This document shows positions 36,281 to 44,530 of a stretch of 64,000 nucleotides of DNA, in pieces (positions within the stretch are counted from its first letter, which is position 1; every line of letters begins with the position of its first letter). Source of the DNA: Ignavibacteria bacterium UBA7675 (GTDB lineage: Bacteria; Bacteroidota; Ignavibacteria; Kapaibacteriales; UB7675); assembly GCA_002483085.1 (NCBI GenBank), contig DLHF01000087.1:17058-81057 (forward strand), in the 5' to 3' direction. A program made the translations under genes and the position numbers. The notes beneath the pieces are model-generated. The model saw only the letters and a list, made by a program, of their open reading frames with translations, searched no databases and was not told the DNA's origin.

Positions 36281-36390
36281 GGCGGCGGTATTGGCCACAA
36301 GCACGACCGCAGGCAGCCCGGCATTGCAGCTAAAATCTAATGCCAGCGTGTGCGTCTTCGCACGCGAACGATAAGGAATAGTACCCTCTT

Positions 36391-38226
36391 ATGAGCAACA
36401 AAGAACTCCGTTCTCTCGACGATGTCGTGATTCGCTTTGCAGGCGACTCCGGCGATGGCATGCAGCTTACGGGCTCGCAGTTTACGAATACATCGGCCAT
36501 TGTTGGCAACGATATAAGCACATTTCCGGATTTTCCCGCTGAAATTCGCGCCCCGCAGGGCACGCTGTTCGGCGTAAGCGGGTTCCAGCTCCACTTCGGC
36601 AGTGGCGAAATACACTCGCCCGGCGACTACTGCGATGTGCTCGTGGCTATGAATGCTGCAGCGCTCAAAGTAAACCTCGGCAGCCTGCGCGCCAATGGTA
36701 TCATTATTGCCAATACCGAAGGCTTCAACGACAAGAATCTACGCCTGTCGGGCTATGCCGTCAACCCGCTCGAAGATGGCTCGCTGGATTCCTACCAGTT
36801 GTTTGCAGTAGATATAAGCAGGCTCACGGCAGCAGCGCTCAAGGACTTACAGATGTCGTCGAAAGAAGTAGACCGCACGAAAAACTTCTTTGCGCTCGGC
36901 ATGATGTACTGGCTGTACAATCGCCCGCTGGAACCAACCGAGCAGTGGATTAAGCAAAAATTCTCCAAAGTCCCGCAAATCGCCGAAGCGAATTATCGCG
37001 CTATGCACGCAGGCTGGAACTTTGGCGAAACAACCGAAATATTTGTAACGCGCTTCGACGTAAAGCCCGCGCCCATGCAGCCCGGCCTGTACCGCAATAT
37101 CAATGGGAATACAGCGCTGGCTCTCGGCTTGGTGACAGCCGCACAGAAGGCGCGCCTCGATGTGTTCTTTGGCAGTTATCCTATTACTCCCGCAAGCGAT
37201 ATCCTGCACACGCTCTCGTCGCTGAAAAACTACGGTGTAAAAACATTCCAAGCTGAAGACGAAATTGCCGCTGTCACCAGTGCCATCGGTGCGGCGTTCG
37301 GCGGTGCTCTCGGCGTAACTTCGACAAGTGGCCCCGGCCTGGCGTTAAAAACAGAAGCGATTGGCTTGGCTGTGATGACCGAGCTCCCGCTGGTTATTAT
37401 CAATGTACAACGCGCAGGGCCGAGTACCGGCATGCCAACCAAAACCGAGCAGGCGGATCTCTTGCAAGCGCTGTACGGACGCAATGGAGAAGCACCGGTT
37501 CCTGTGATCGCTCCTGCTACTCCCGGTGATTGTTTCTACGCAGCATTCGAAGCTGTGCGTATCGCAGTTACATCAATGACTCCCGTGTTCCTGCTGTCCG
37601 ATGGCTATATCGCTAATGGCTCCGAGCCTTGGCTTGTGCCGGATGTAAGCGAGCTGCCCGACATTGCGGTGCAGTTTCATACTGATACCGAAGCGTTTCA
37701 GCCGTATGCACGCAACGAAGAAACTCTGGCACGCCCCTGGGCTGTGCCGGGCACTCCGGGCCTTGAGCACCGCATCGGCGGATTAGAAAAAGAAAATGGC
37801 TCGGGCAATATCAGCTACAGCCCGCAGAACCACCAACTTATGGTGGACCTGCGCGCCGAGAAAGTGGAACGCATTGCCAATACGCTGCCGCTGGCCGAAG
37901 TAGAAGGCGATGAACAAGGCGATGTGCTTATCGTAAGCTGGGGCGGTACCTATGGCGTTATAAAAACAGCCGTACAGAATATGCACAGCCGTGGCGTTGC
38001 AGTGTCGCACCTGCATCTGCGCTTCCTGAACCCACTCCAGAAAAACGTAGGCGAAATACTCTGCAATTTCAAACATGTTGTCGTGGCTGAACTCAACAAA
38101 GGCCAGCTACTGAAGGTGCTGCGCTCTACATACCTCGTTCCTGCCGTCGGGCTGAACAAAGTACAAGGCCTGCCGTTCAAAGCCGAAGAAGTAGAAGCTA
38201 CAATCAACGATCTTCTGAATTCCTGA
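36391..38226 (+). CDS. korA: 2-oxoacid:ferredoxin oxidoreductase, fused gamma-alpha subunit (KorA-type)
   Basis: 611 residues. The gamma-like N-terminal domain (about 1-190) opens with VIRFAGDSGDGMQLTGSQF. The alpha part follows, with GSYPITPASDILHTLS, a pyruvate/2-oxoglutarate-type TPP-domain segment, and STSGPGLALKTEAIGLA. The arrangement gamma-alpha plus separate beta matches the two-subunit 2-oxoglutarate:ferredoxin oxidoreductases of aerobes and Chlorobi. These decarboxylate 2-oxoglutarate to succinyl-CoA, or run in reverse. Substrate choice between 2-oxoglutarate and another 2-oxoacid is inferred. The beta subunit starts 41 bases later. Confidence 0.92.
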   Translation: MSNKELRSLDDVVIRFAGDSGDGMQLTGSQFTNTSAIVGNDISTFPDFPAEIRAPQGTLFGVSGFQLHFGSGEIHSPGDYCDVLVAMNAAALKVNLGSLRANGIIIANTEGFNDKNLRLSGYAVNPLEDGSLDSYQLFAVDISRLTAAALKDLQMSSKEVDRTKNFFALGMMYWLYNRPLEPTEQWIKQKFSKVPQIAEANYRAMHAGWNFGETTEIFVTRFDVKPAPMQPGLYRNINGNTALALGLVTAAQKARLDVFFGSYPITPASDILHTLSSLKNYGVKTFQAEDEIAAVTSAIGAAFGGALGVTSTSGPGLALKTEAIGLAVMTELPLVIINVQRAGPSTGMPTKTEQADLLQALYGRNGEAPVPVIAPATPGDCFYAAFEAVRIAVTSMTPVFLLSDGYIANGSEPWLVPDVSELPDIAVQFHTDTEAFQPYARNEETLARPWAVPGTPGLEHRIGGLEKENGSGNISYSPQNHQLMVDLRAEKVERIANTLPLAEVEGDEQGDVLIVSWGGTYGVIKTAVQNMHSRGVAVSHLHLRFLNPLQKNVGEILCNFKHVVVAELNKGQLLKVLRSTYLVPAVGLNKVQGLPFKAEEVEATINDLLNS

Positions 38227-38267
38227 CAGCTCCATTCTGTCCTGCTCATGCCGTTTCGGCCAATTCT

Positions 38268-39317
38268 ATGAACACATTACTCGACGACCTCCGCGTTATT
38301 CAAAACGAACCGGTCGATATACAATACACGCTGAAAGATTTTAAATCGGATCAGGAAGTGCGGTGGTGTCCGGGCTGTGGCGATTACGCCATCCTTGCAC
38401 AGATGCAAAAGCTCATGCCTGAACTAGGCGTTCCGAAGGAACAGATCGTGTTTGTCTCGGGAATAGGCTGCTCCAGCCGCTTTCCGTACTATATGAACAC
38501 GTATGGATTCCACACTATCCACGGTAGAGCGCCTGCTATTGCCACGGGACTAAAAATTGCACGACCCGAGCTCTCAGTGTGGATGGTAACTGGCGATGGC
38601 GATGCGCTGAGCATTGGCGGCAACCATTTTATCCATCTTCTGCGCCGCAATGTGGATATTAATGTGCTGCTGTTCAACAACGAGATTTACGGCCTTACCA
38701 AAGGACAATACTCGCCGACCTCGTCGCCCGGGCATATCACAAAGTCGACGCCGATGGGTTCGCTCGATCATCCGTTCAATCCTACAAGCCTCGCGCTTGG
38801 TGCTAATGCTACGTTCGTAGGGCGCACGCTCGACCGCGATCTGAAACATATGGGCGCGATGCTCCGCCGTAGCGCAGAGCACAAGGGAACATCGTTTCTG
38901 GAAATTTATCAAAACTGCGTAGTGTTCAACGACGGCGCGTTCTTTAGCTACACCGAAAAAGAAACGAAGCCCGAGCAAGCTCTGTTTGTGGAACACGGCA
39001 AGCCAATGGTATTCGGTGTGGGCAACGACAAGGGAATTAAGCTCGATGGCTTTACGCCCACAGTAGTGAAACTGTCCGATGGATATTCTGTCGATGAATT
39101 GCTTGTGTACAATGAGCGCGATCTCACGCTTGCGACGATTGTCTCCAACATGACAACAACGCCCGGCATGCCTCGCCCGTTTGGTATTCTCTATGCCGCC
39201 GACCGCCCGTGCTATGAAGAAGAAGTGTCGCGCCAGCTCGCTACAGCAGTAGAGCGACGCGGCAACGGCAATATCCAATCGCTGCTGAATGCGGGCGATA
39301 CTTGGACAATTTCCTAG
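38268..39317 (+). CDS. korB: 2-oxoacid:ferredoxin oxidoreductase, beta subunit (KorB-type)
   Basis: 349 residues. The TPP-binding motif is GDGDALSIGGNHFIHLLRRN (GDG...N form), and WCPGCGDYAIL near the N-terminus and SGIGCSSRFPYY carry conserved cysteines that can bind the 4Fe-4S cluster. HTIHGRAPAIATGLKIA is also typical of KorB. Forms the catalytic pair with KorA. A strong terminator follows at 39341-39371. Confidence 0.94.
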   Translation: MNTLLDDLRVIQNEPVDIQYTLKDFKSDQEVRWCPGCGDYAILAQMQKLMPELGVPKEQIVFVSGIGCSSRFPYYMNTYGFHTIHGRAPAIATGLKIARPELSVWMVTGDGDALSIGGNHFIHLLRRNVDINVLLFNNEIYGLTKGQYSPTSSPGHITKSTPMGSLDHPFNPTSLALGANATFVGRTLDRDLKHMGAMLRRSAEHKGTSFLEIYQNCVVFNDGAFFSYTEKETKPEQALFVEHGKPMVFGVGNDKGIKLDGFTPTVVKLSDGYSVDELLVYNERDLTLATIVSNMTTTPGMPRPFGILYAADRPCYEEEVSRQLATAVERRGNGNIQSLLNAGDTWTIS

Positions 39318-39340
39318 CCCGACAATGCTCTAAAAACATC

Positions 39341-39371
39341 AGCCCCGGATGCCTGCATTCGGGGCTTTTTT
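39341..39371 (+). terminator. Terminator after korB
   Basis: AGCCCCGGATG (39341-39351) pairs with CATTCGGGGCT (39356-39366) over eleven positions with one G-U, loop CCTG, followed by six T. It lies 24 bases after the korB stop. Confidence 0.95.
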
Positions 39372-39408
39372 ATGCACAATATTTTCTGCTTTTTCTCTGC
39401 CGATTTTT

Positions 39409-39710
39409 TGTGGCACGGGCAGCGCTGCGACGTCCGTGCGGTCGCTGTCACCGGTCGCACTCACCGCTTATCGGCTGGCCGAAAGCTGCTCGCCAGCGCG
39501 ATTCCCGCGCATTGCTGCTCACTTGCACAGACACCAAAAGTACGGGTGTCTATCCCGCCGAACTTTCTGTTTGGCATCTGCAATTTGCAGTGTATCTCGG
39601 CGCTCACACGGCCTGTATCCGCACAACTGCGATAAAGGGCGAACTACACGCGGCGGCGATGCAGCGCGGTGCAGAGACGCGAGCGGAAGGCCGAAGACAG
39701 AACGCGCAAA
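39409..39710 (+). repeat. Dispersed intergenic repeat, copy D
   Basis: TTGTGGCACGGGCAGCGCTG at 39409, then GTCGCTGTCACCGGTCGCA, CCGCTTATCGGCTGGCC, and after a spacer of some 160 bases the second core ACACGCGGCGGCGATGCAGC continuing into GCGGTGCAGAGACG near 39678. The long spacer between cores (39481-39640) has no recognisable gene. The hairpin of copies B and C is absent. Confidence 0.85.
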
Positions 39711-39713
39711 GGA

Positions 39714-39751
39714 TTAAAAAAAACACCGCCCCGCGTACAGCGAGACGGTGT
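39714..39751 (-). terminator. Terminator on the minus strand, downstream of the 39902-40354 gene
   Basis: On the minus strand ACACCGTCTCGC and GCGGGGCGGTGT pair over twelve positions (two G-U) around TGTAC, followed by eight T (39722-39714). It is about 150 bases after the small lipoprotein gene, the only minus-strand gene it could serve. Between the two, at 39832-39853, is a second A/T-rich hairpin (AAAAGCA, TGCTTTT). Confidence 0.85.
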
Positions 39752-39901
39752 AATTATGCATATGCAAATGCGAACGACAAAGCTGGGCTTTTGCACACGA
39801 GAAGCAAACACTGAAAAAATAATTATCTGTGAAAAAGCAATTAGTGCTTTTATTTTTTTGCTCTCGGGCTTACAACACCCCTCTCCAACGTGTACGGCGA
39901 A

Positions 39902-40354
39902 TTAATTCGACTTCATCTTTTCGAGTATTTCATTGTACTTATTTTCGAGATCGCCGAGCATGGTATTTGCATCCGATTTTACGTTTTCCCAAGTCTCTGC
40001 TGTAGCATTGCGAACATCATCCATTTTTGTATTAAACGAATCGCGTCGGCTGCGAAGGTCGGCGAGCTGAGCTTCGTATTCCGTCTTCATTTTCCCTTTG
40101 GATTTAGCAGCTCGCTCCTCGACAACAGACATTGTAGAATCGAACTTAGCAATTCGCACATTTATTTCCTGGACATAGACATCCCGTTGTTCCTTCATTA
40201 GCTTTTCAGCACTTTCTTTTTGTGCATCGCGAACGTCTTGTTGTTCTTCGCGCAAATCTTCGCGCTCGTCCTGCACATCACCACGATTATCGCACGCGGT
40301 AAAAGAAAGCACACTACATGCCATCACAGCGAGAATAGGCAAAATCCTTTTCAT
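39902..40354 (-). CDS. Small lipoprotein-like coiled-coil protein
   Basis: 150 residues from the ATG at 40354, which has GAGGAAAT upstream. The signal peptide ends at SFTACDN, with probable lipidated Cys21. The rest is almost wholly charged helix with heptad-like spacing (DVQDEREDLREEQQDVRDAQ, then MKTEYEAQLADLRSRRDSF), so an elongated coiled coil on the cell envelope is expected. No named family; likely a structural or stress-related envelope lipoprotein by layout only. Confidence 0.75.
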   Translation of the reverse strand: MKRILPILAVMACSVLSFTACDNRGDVQDEREDLREEQQDVRDAQKESAEKLMKEQRDVYVQEINVRIAKFDSTMSVVEERAAKSKGKMKTEYEAQLADLRSRRDSFNTKMDDVRNATAETWENVKSDANTMLGDLENKYNEILEKMKSN

Positions 40355-40870
40355 AATTATTTCCTCTACACAGTTGTAAGAATACATATACATACACATA
40401 CTCTATTATAAATAGCTGCCGGTTTTCGGCGCCTGAGTATATATCTATGAATAAAAAAAGCAGCAGTTCAAAACAACCGAGCTGAAACACAGGTGTAAAA
40501 GCATTACAAGGTTATCATAAGAAATGCAGTGAAGGCTTATACCTACCACACGGTCGGCATGTTCCCCCTGCCTGCGCGCTCAGCACACGACTTTGCGCCC
40601 TAAGATTTATTCGGGGGAACTAAATATCACTCCGACAAGTACAAGCAACACGGAGGTACAGAGGCGTCCCCATATCCAGTCAGGCTTCGCCTTTTCCTAC
40701 CGAGAAACACGGCTCCATGATTACCTGTATCAATAGCGGCAGAGCCTAGCAAGCCTGCTCAAGTGAGCGACAGAACCGACACAATGACCCGGCAGAAGCA
40801 GATACAATTATTAATAGATCTAACAGAACATTTACGAATCTTATTTCAAGCACATCTTTGGAGATTGCAT
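40355..40870. other. Intergenic region between the small lipoprotein and OmpA/TSP3 genes
   Basis: About 515 bases separating two divergent genes. The open frame that runs into the OmpA gene from 40763 has no homology, and the OmpA signal peptide starts at 40871. I see no RNA gene, repeat copy or terminator here; the promoters of both genes must lie within it. Confidence 0.4.
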
Positions 40871-42769
40871 ATGAAATTTTCTACGATCACACGTGCCATT
40901 CTCGCATGCGTATGCCTGCTGGCACTTGGTTTTTCCGGCGCACATGCCCAGAGCGAGGCAGGCCGTCTTTCCTTTGGTTTTAATGTGGGTGGAATTAAGT
41001 ACTGGGGCGACTTTACCGACAACCAGTTTTGGCTCGGCGGCGATTTATTTGTTCGCTACAACATTCTCGGCCCGCTGTCTCTGCACGGCTCAGTAGGCTT
41101 ACATCAGATTCGCTACAAGGTAAATGACGACGTAATTATGCGTTTCCCCGGCTACTTTGGTGCAGGTTCACAAATTGGAGATCGTTACCCCGGCACAAAC
41201 ATCGAGATCGAAGAAAAGAATGCAATCCGCGTTCTCACCTATGAAACATTTCTCTCGCTCAACCTTTTCCCCTCGCAGTCGTTTGTTCCATATGTATTTG
41301 GCGGTATAGGCTACACCGACTGGAACGCTGCCAACTTCACAAAGAACCAAGCACTGCCTAATAATTCTAGCGCGGTATATGAGAAATCCAAGGTCATGAT
41401 ACCTGTAGGTATGGGCTTTGAATACTACATCAATGAAAATGTTGTCGTAAATGCGCGTGGAACATTCCGCTTTACAGGCACAGATTATCTCGACGATCTT
41501 GAAGGCGGCGACCGCGACGACATGTTTGCAACCTTCGGCGCAGGATTTTCCTACTACATACTCGGCACAGCCGACAGCGACGGCGATGGGCTGAGCAACT
41601 CTGAGGAGCGCCGCATTGGTACCGACCCATACAATCCCGATACCGATGGCGATGGACTGACCGACTATCAGGAAGTGCGCGAATACGCTACCGACCCGCT
41701 AAAAGCTGATACCGATGGCGACAACCTAACAGACTATGCCGAAATTATGCAGCACAAAACCTCGCCGGTAAAAGCTGATACCGACAGCGATGGGCTGATG
41801 GATGGCGAAGAACTCGCACGGAATACCAATCCCAACCAAGCAGACACAGACAACGACGAACTGCTGGACGGCGACGAAGTAAAAGTGTATAAAACCGACC
41901 CGACAAAACGCGATACCGATGAAGATGGTCTGACTGACGGAGAGGAAGCCCGCAAATACACAACCAATCCGCTGGCTACCGATACCGACAACGATGGCCT
42001 TACCGATGGTGCAGAAGTACTCACCTACAAAACGAATCCTACTCTTGCCGATACTGATAAAGACGGCCTGAACGATGGCGACGAAGTAAATCGTTATAAA
42101 ACCGACCCGACCAATGCCGACAGCGACAACGACAAGCTGACCGACGGAGAGGAAATTGTGCGCTATAAAACACAGCCGATGAAAGCAGATACCGACAACG
42201 ACAAACTGATCGACGGCGACGAAGTTTCGGCACGTTACAACACCGACCCGCTCAATCCCGACACCGACAAAGATGGTGTAATCGACGGTGAAGACGCTTG
42301 CCCGCTTATCGCTGGAGTGCGTAACACACAAGACCCGGCGAAAAACGGTTGCCCCGCACCGCCAAAAGTTGGTACAATTGTCGACTTCCCGGATATCTAT
42401 TTCGTTGTGAATACAGATAACTTCAATTATGAATTCCCGCAGACTGAAGAGAACCTTCGCAAACTGCTCGCTTATGTGCAGCAGTGCGCTGGCCTGAAAG
42501 TGTTCATCGAAGGCCATGCCTCTGCCGAAGGCGATCCGAAGCGCAATGTAGAGCTTTCTAATATGAGAGCAGCCCGCATCAAAAACTGGTTGGTTGAAAG
42601 CGGCGTCAACCCGGCGAAAATTGCAGGTACGGAAGGCTACGGCTCTTCGCGTCCGAAATCTCAGGAGCCCACAGGCAAAGAACTGAAAAAGATCAAACCC
42701 GAACAGCTTGAAGCGATCCGCAAAGTGAACCGCCGCATCAGCGTGCGTGTTGTTGCAACCTGCGACTAA
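40871..42769 (+). CDS. OmpA-family outer membrane protein with eleven thrombospondin type-3-like repeats
   Basis: 632 residues. Signal peptide MKFSTITRAILACVCLLALG to AHAQ. Residues about 28-235 form an outer membrane barrel-like part with alternating strands (LSLHGSVGLHQIRYK, PYVFGGIGYTDW). Then come eleven calcium-binding repeats of about 23 residues with the D[TS]DxDxL/V core, from DSDGDGLSN to DTDKDGVID, ending in EDACPL. A C-terminal OmpA peptidoglycan-binding domain follows (FIEGHASAEGDPKRNVELS, RAARIKNWLVESGV, NRRISVRV). It probably ties the outer membrane to the wall across a calcium-stiffened rod. A terminator follows at 42792. Confidence 0.92.
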   Translation: MKFSTITRAILACVCLLALGFSGAHAQSEAGRLSFGFNVGGIKYWGDFTDNQFWLGGDLFVRYNILGPLSLHGSVGLHQIRYKVNDDVIMRFPGYFGAGSQIGDRYPGTNIEIEEKNAIRVLTYETFLSLNLFPSQSFVPYVFGGIGYTDWNAANFTKNQALPNNSSAVYEKSKVMIPVGMGFEYYINENVVVNARGTFRFTGTDYLDDLEGGDRDDMFATFGAGFSYYILGTADSDGDGLSNSEERRIGTDPYNPDTDGDGLTDYQEVREYATDPLKADTDGDNLTDYAEIMQHKTSPVKADTDSDGLMDGEELARNTNPNQADTDNDELLDGDEVKVYKTDPTKRDTDEDGLTDGEEARKYTTNPLATDTDNDGLTDGAEVLTYKTNPTLADTDKDGLNDGDEVNRYKTDPTNADSDNDKLTDGEEIVRYKTQPMKADTDNDKLIDGDEVSARYNTDPLNPDTDKDGVIDGEDACPLIAGVRNTQDPAKNGCPAPPKVGTIVDFPDIYFVVNTDNFNYEFPQTEENLRKLLAYVQQCAGLKVFIEGHASAEGDPKRNVELSNMRAARIKNWLVESGVNPAKIAGTEGYGSSRPKSQEPTGKELKKIKPEQLEAIRKVNRRISVRVVATCD

Positions 42770-42791
42770 TAGCTACTTGCATTCTTTTGCC

Positions 42792-42825
42792 AAGGGGTGT
42801 CGATGTATCGGCACCCCTTTTTTTT
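42792..42825 (+). terminator. Terminator after the OmpA/TSP3 gene
   Basis: AAGGGGTG and CACCCCTT at the base of a long stem (with further pairing TCGAT/ATCGG) are followed by eight T. Located 23 bases after the stop codon. Confidence 0.93.
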
Positions 42826-42849
42826 GACTGGCCATAGGCGGAGATTGTT

Positions 42850-43072
42850 CGGCATGGCTCCATCCTGTATACCACTACATGGTCGTAGCTCGGCTTTTAG
42901 AGGGGCGGAGATGTGGCTGCTTGGCGCTTGTGCAGAAAAGCGGACAGCACGCTATCGAACGATGCGCGAACGTGTGCAGCGCGGTGCGTTCGTCTTCGCA
43001 TCATTCTACGATAACCAGCGCACAGGAGCGAAGATGCTTGCGCCCGCAACCAAACTTTAGACAACTTCACAG
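42850..43072 (+). repeat. Partial dispersed-repeat copy (I) upstream of pyrD
   Basis: It holds TGCAGCGCGGTGC (42976-42988), the heart of core 2. It also has a downstream block of about 53 bases (43020-43072, starting GCACAGGAGCGAAGATGCTT) that is nearly identical to 51915-51967. Core 1 is not present. It lies between the OmpA terminator and pyrD. Confidence 0.65.
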
Positions 43073-43103
43073 AGCAGATGCAGCCCACGTCGCAGAATTT
43101 TTG

Positions 43104-43111
43104 TACTTTTG
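43104..43111 (+). promoter_or_regulatory. Candidate -7 element for pyrD
   Basis: TACTTTTG fits TAnnTTTG and stands about 28 bases ahead of the ATG at 43140. No TTTG at the right distance upstream was found, so only the -7 half is supported. Confidence 0.4.
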
Positions 43112-43139
43112 CAGAAATGTTCTTCGTTTTTTGCCTGCT

Positions 43140-44267
43140 ATGAACGCATCTTTTCTCGCTCGCCTCGACAGCCTTGTGCGTCCTTTTGCCGTCCGGCTTC
43201 CTGCGCCGTTGGCGGTACGGCTTTATTCGCAAGCTCGCAAGGTCTTCTTACATGTACTGGTAAATAACCGCCCCGTGGTTTTCGAACCACCAGCGGAATA
43301 CCAGCGCGTGCTATGGGGCATTCCTTTCCGCTCGCCGGTGTTCAATGCAGCGGGAATGTACAAAAACGGGGAAGGGTACGAAGTATCAGCCCGGCAGGGA
43401 GCAGGAGCTTACCTTGCAGGTACAACGACGACATTTGCACGCACAGGAAACACAAAAGCAGGTGCAAAGCTGCCATTCGCTCCTTATCCGACTTCTGGTG
43501 CGGCATCGAACTGGCTGGGGCTGCCCAATAAAGGGCATGCGGAAGTAGCGCGGCGGCTTGCGGCATTAGGGCGCATCAACGGCTGCCCGGTGGGAATTAG
43601 TATTATGGGAGCACCGGAGTCTTCCGGAAAAAAAGCGTTGGAAGAGCTCGCCGACGCAATGGCATTATTCGACAAAGCTCGTGTGGATTTTATCGAACTG
43701 AACGAGAGCTGTCCGAACGCCGGGCACGCCCATGCGGATATGCAGGATTTAGCCGAGCGCCTGGAGTACCTGAGCACGGCTGTGCTTCGCCGCAGGCAAA
43801 GGCCGCTGCCTGTGGTTGTAAAGTTCTCTACCGATACACAGCCCGGGCAGGTACAAGCTCTTGTAGATATGCTACTGACACTGCACTACGACGGAATTAA
43901 TTTTGGCAACACGTCGACGGCTTACGCGCGGCATCGCGCCGAGGTCGCCTCTGCCGACAGGCCATTATACGATTATTTTACATCTACTTTTGGCGGCGGG
44001 CTTAGCGGGCGTTTGCTCAAAGCCGACTCGCTGCGGCTTGCTTCAATGGCGGCATCCTATGTTGCAGAAAAGCAGCCTAACCGCGAATTTCATAGTATCC
44101 GCACAGGTGGCATTGAGAGCGCTGCCGACTTGGCCGAATCAGATCGGGCAGGAATATCGCTGAACCAATGGTACACAGGATATTTCGAACGATTTTCTCG
44201 CGACGGCCATAATGTGTACAGAGCTCTGCTCCGAGAAGCGCAAGCGGCAGGTTTTGCCCCCTCGTAG
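43140..44267 (+). CDS. pyrD: Dihydroorotate dehydrogenase family protein (class 2-like)
   Basis: 375 residues from MNASFLARLD at 43140; the frame upstream is repeat sequence. An N-terminal helical extension (about 1-45) like that of membrane-associated class 2 enzymes precedes an FMN-binding barrel: SPVFNAAGMYKNGEGYE, KLPFAPYPTSGAASNWLGLP, FIELNESCPNAGH, VVKFSTDT and FGGGLSGRLLK. Class 2 enzymes usually have Ser in the catalytic loop (NxSSPN); here it is NESCPN, with Cys as in class 1. It is therefore divergent. It would oxidise dihydroorotate in pyrimidine synthesis if the family assignment holds. Confidence 0.82.
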   Translation: MNASFLARLDSLVRPFAVRLPAPLAVRLYSQARKVFLHVLVNNRPVVFEPPAEYQRVLWGIPFRSPVFNAAGMYKNGEGYEVSARQGAGAYLAGTTTTFARTGNTKAGAKLPFAPYPTSGAASNWLGLPNKGHAEVARRLAALGRINGCPVGISIMGAPESSGKKALEELADAMALFDKARVDFIELNESCPNAGHAHADMQDLAERLEYLSTAVLRRRQRPLPVVVKFSTDTQPGQVQALVDMLLTLHYDGINFGNTSTAYARHRAEVASADRPLYDYFTSTFGGGLSGRLLKADSLRLASMAASYVAEKQPNREFHSIRTGGIESAADLAESDRAGISLNQWYTGYFERFSRDGHNVYRALLREAQAAGFAPS

Positions 44268-44345
44268 CCGCACACAAAATACAATCCGCCGCCCCAGAAC
44301 ATTACCGTTTGGTAGACACATGCAAATAGGTACCCGATCTTACAA

Positions 44346-44376
44346 TTGATTTTGGATGTAATCTTGCGTATTTTTG
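44346..44376 (+). promoter_or_regulatory. Candidate promoter upstream of glgA
   Basis: TTG (44346-44348), a 20-base spacer, then TATTTTTG (44369-44376), close to the TTTG-N19-TAnnTTTG pattern. It would give a leader of about 150 bases before the glgA ATG at 44531, which is long for this window. Confidence 0.45.
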
Positions 44377-44530
44377 CAGTTTGAACAACTCTGTACTTTT
44401 TATTTCCTGTACTTAAGCCGAATGTGGATACGGGCTTTCATCCGCCTGAGAGCATCCCCGATCCTGGGTACGCATTCGGCCACAGCGGCACACAACAAAT
44501 CGTATTACATCAAATAACTTCAAAGTACGC

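Noticed and set aside
41726..42517. Minus-strand open frame of 263 codons opposite the TSP3 repeats
   Set aside because: A by-product of the repetitive Asp codons on the plus strand; the repeat motif is only sensible on the plus strand.
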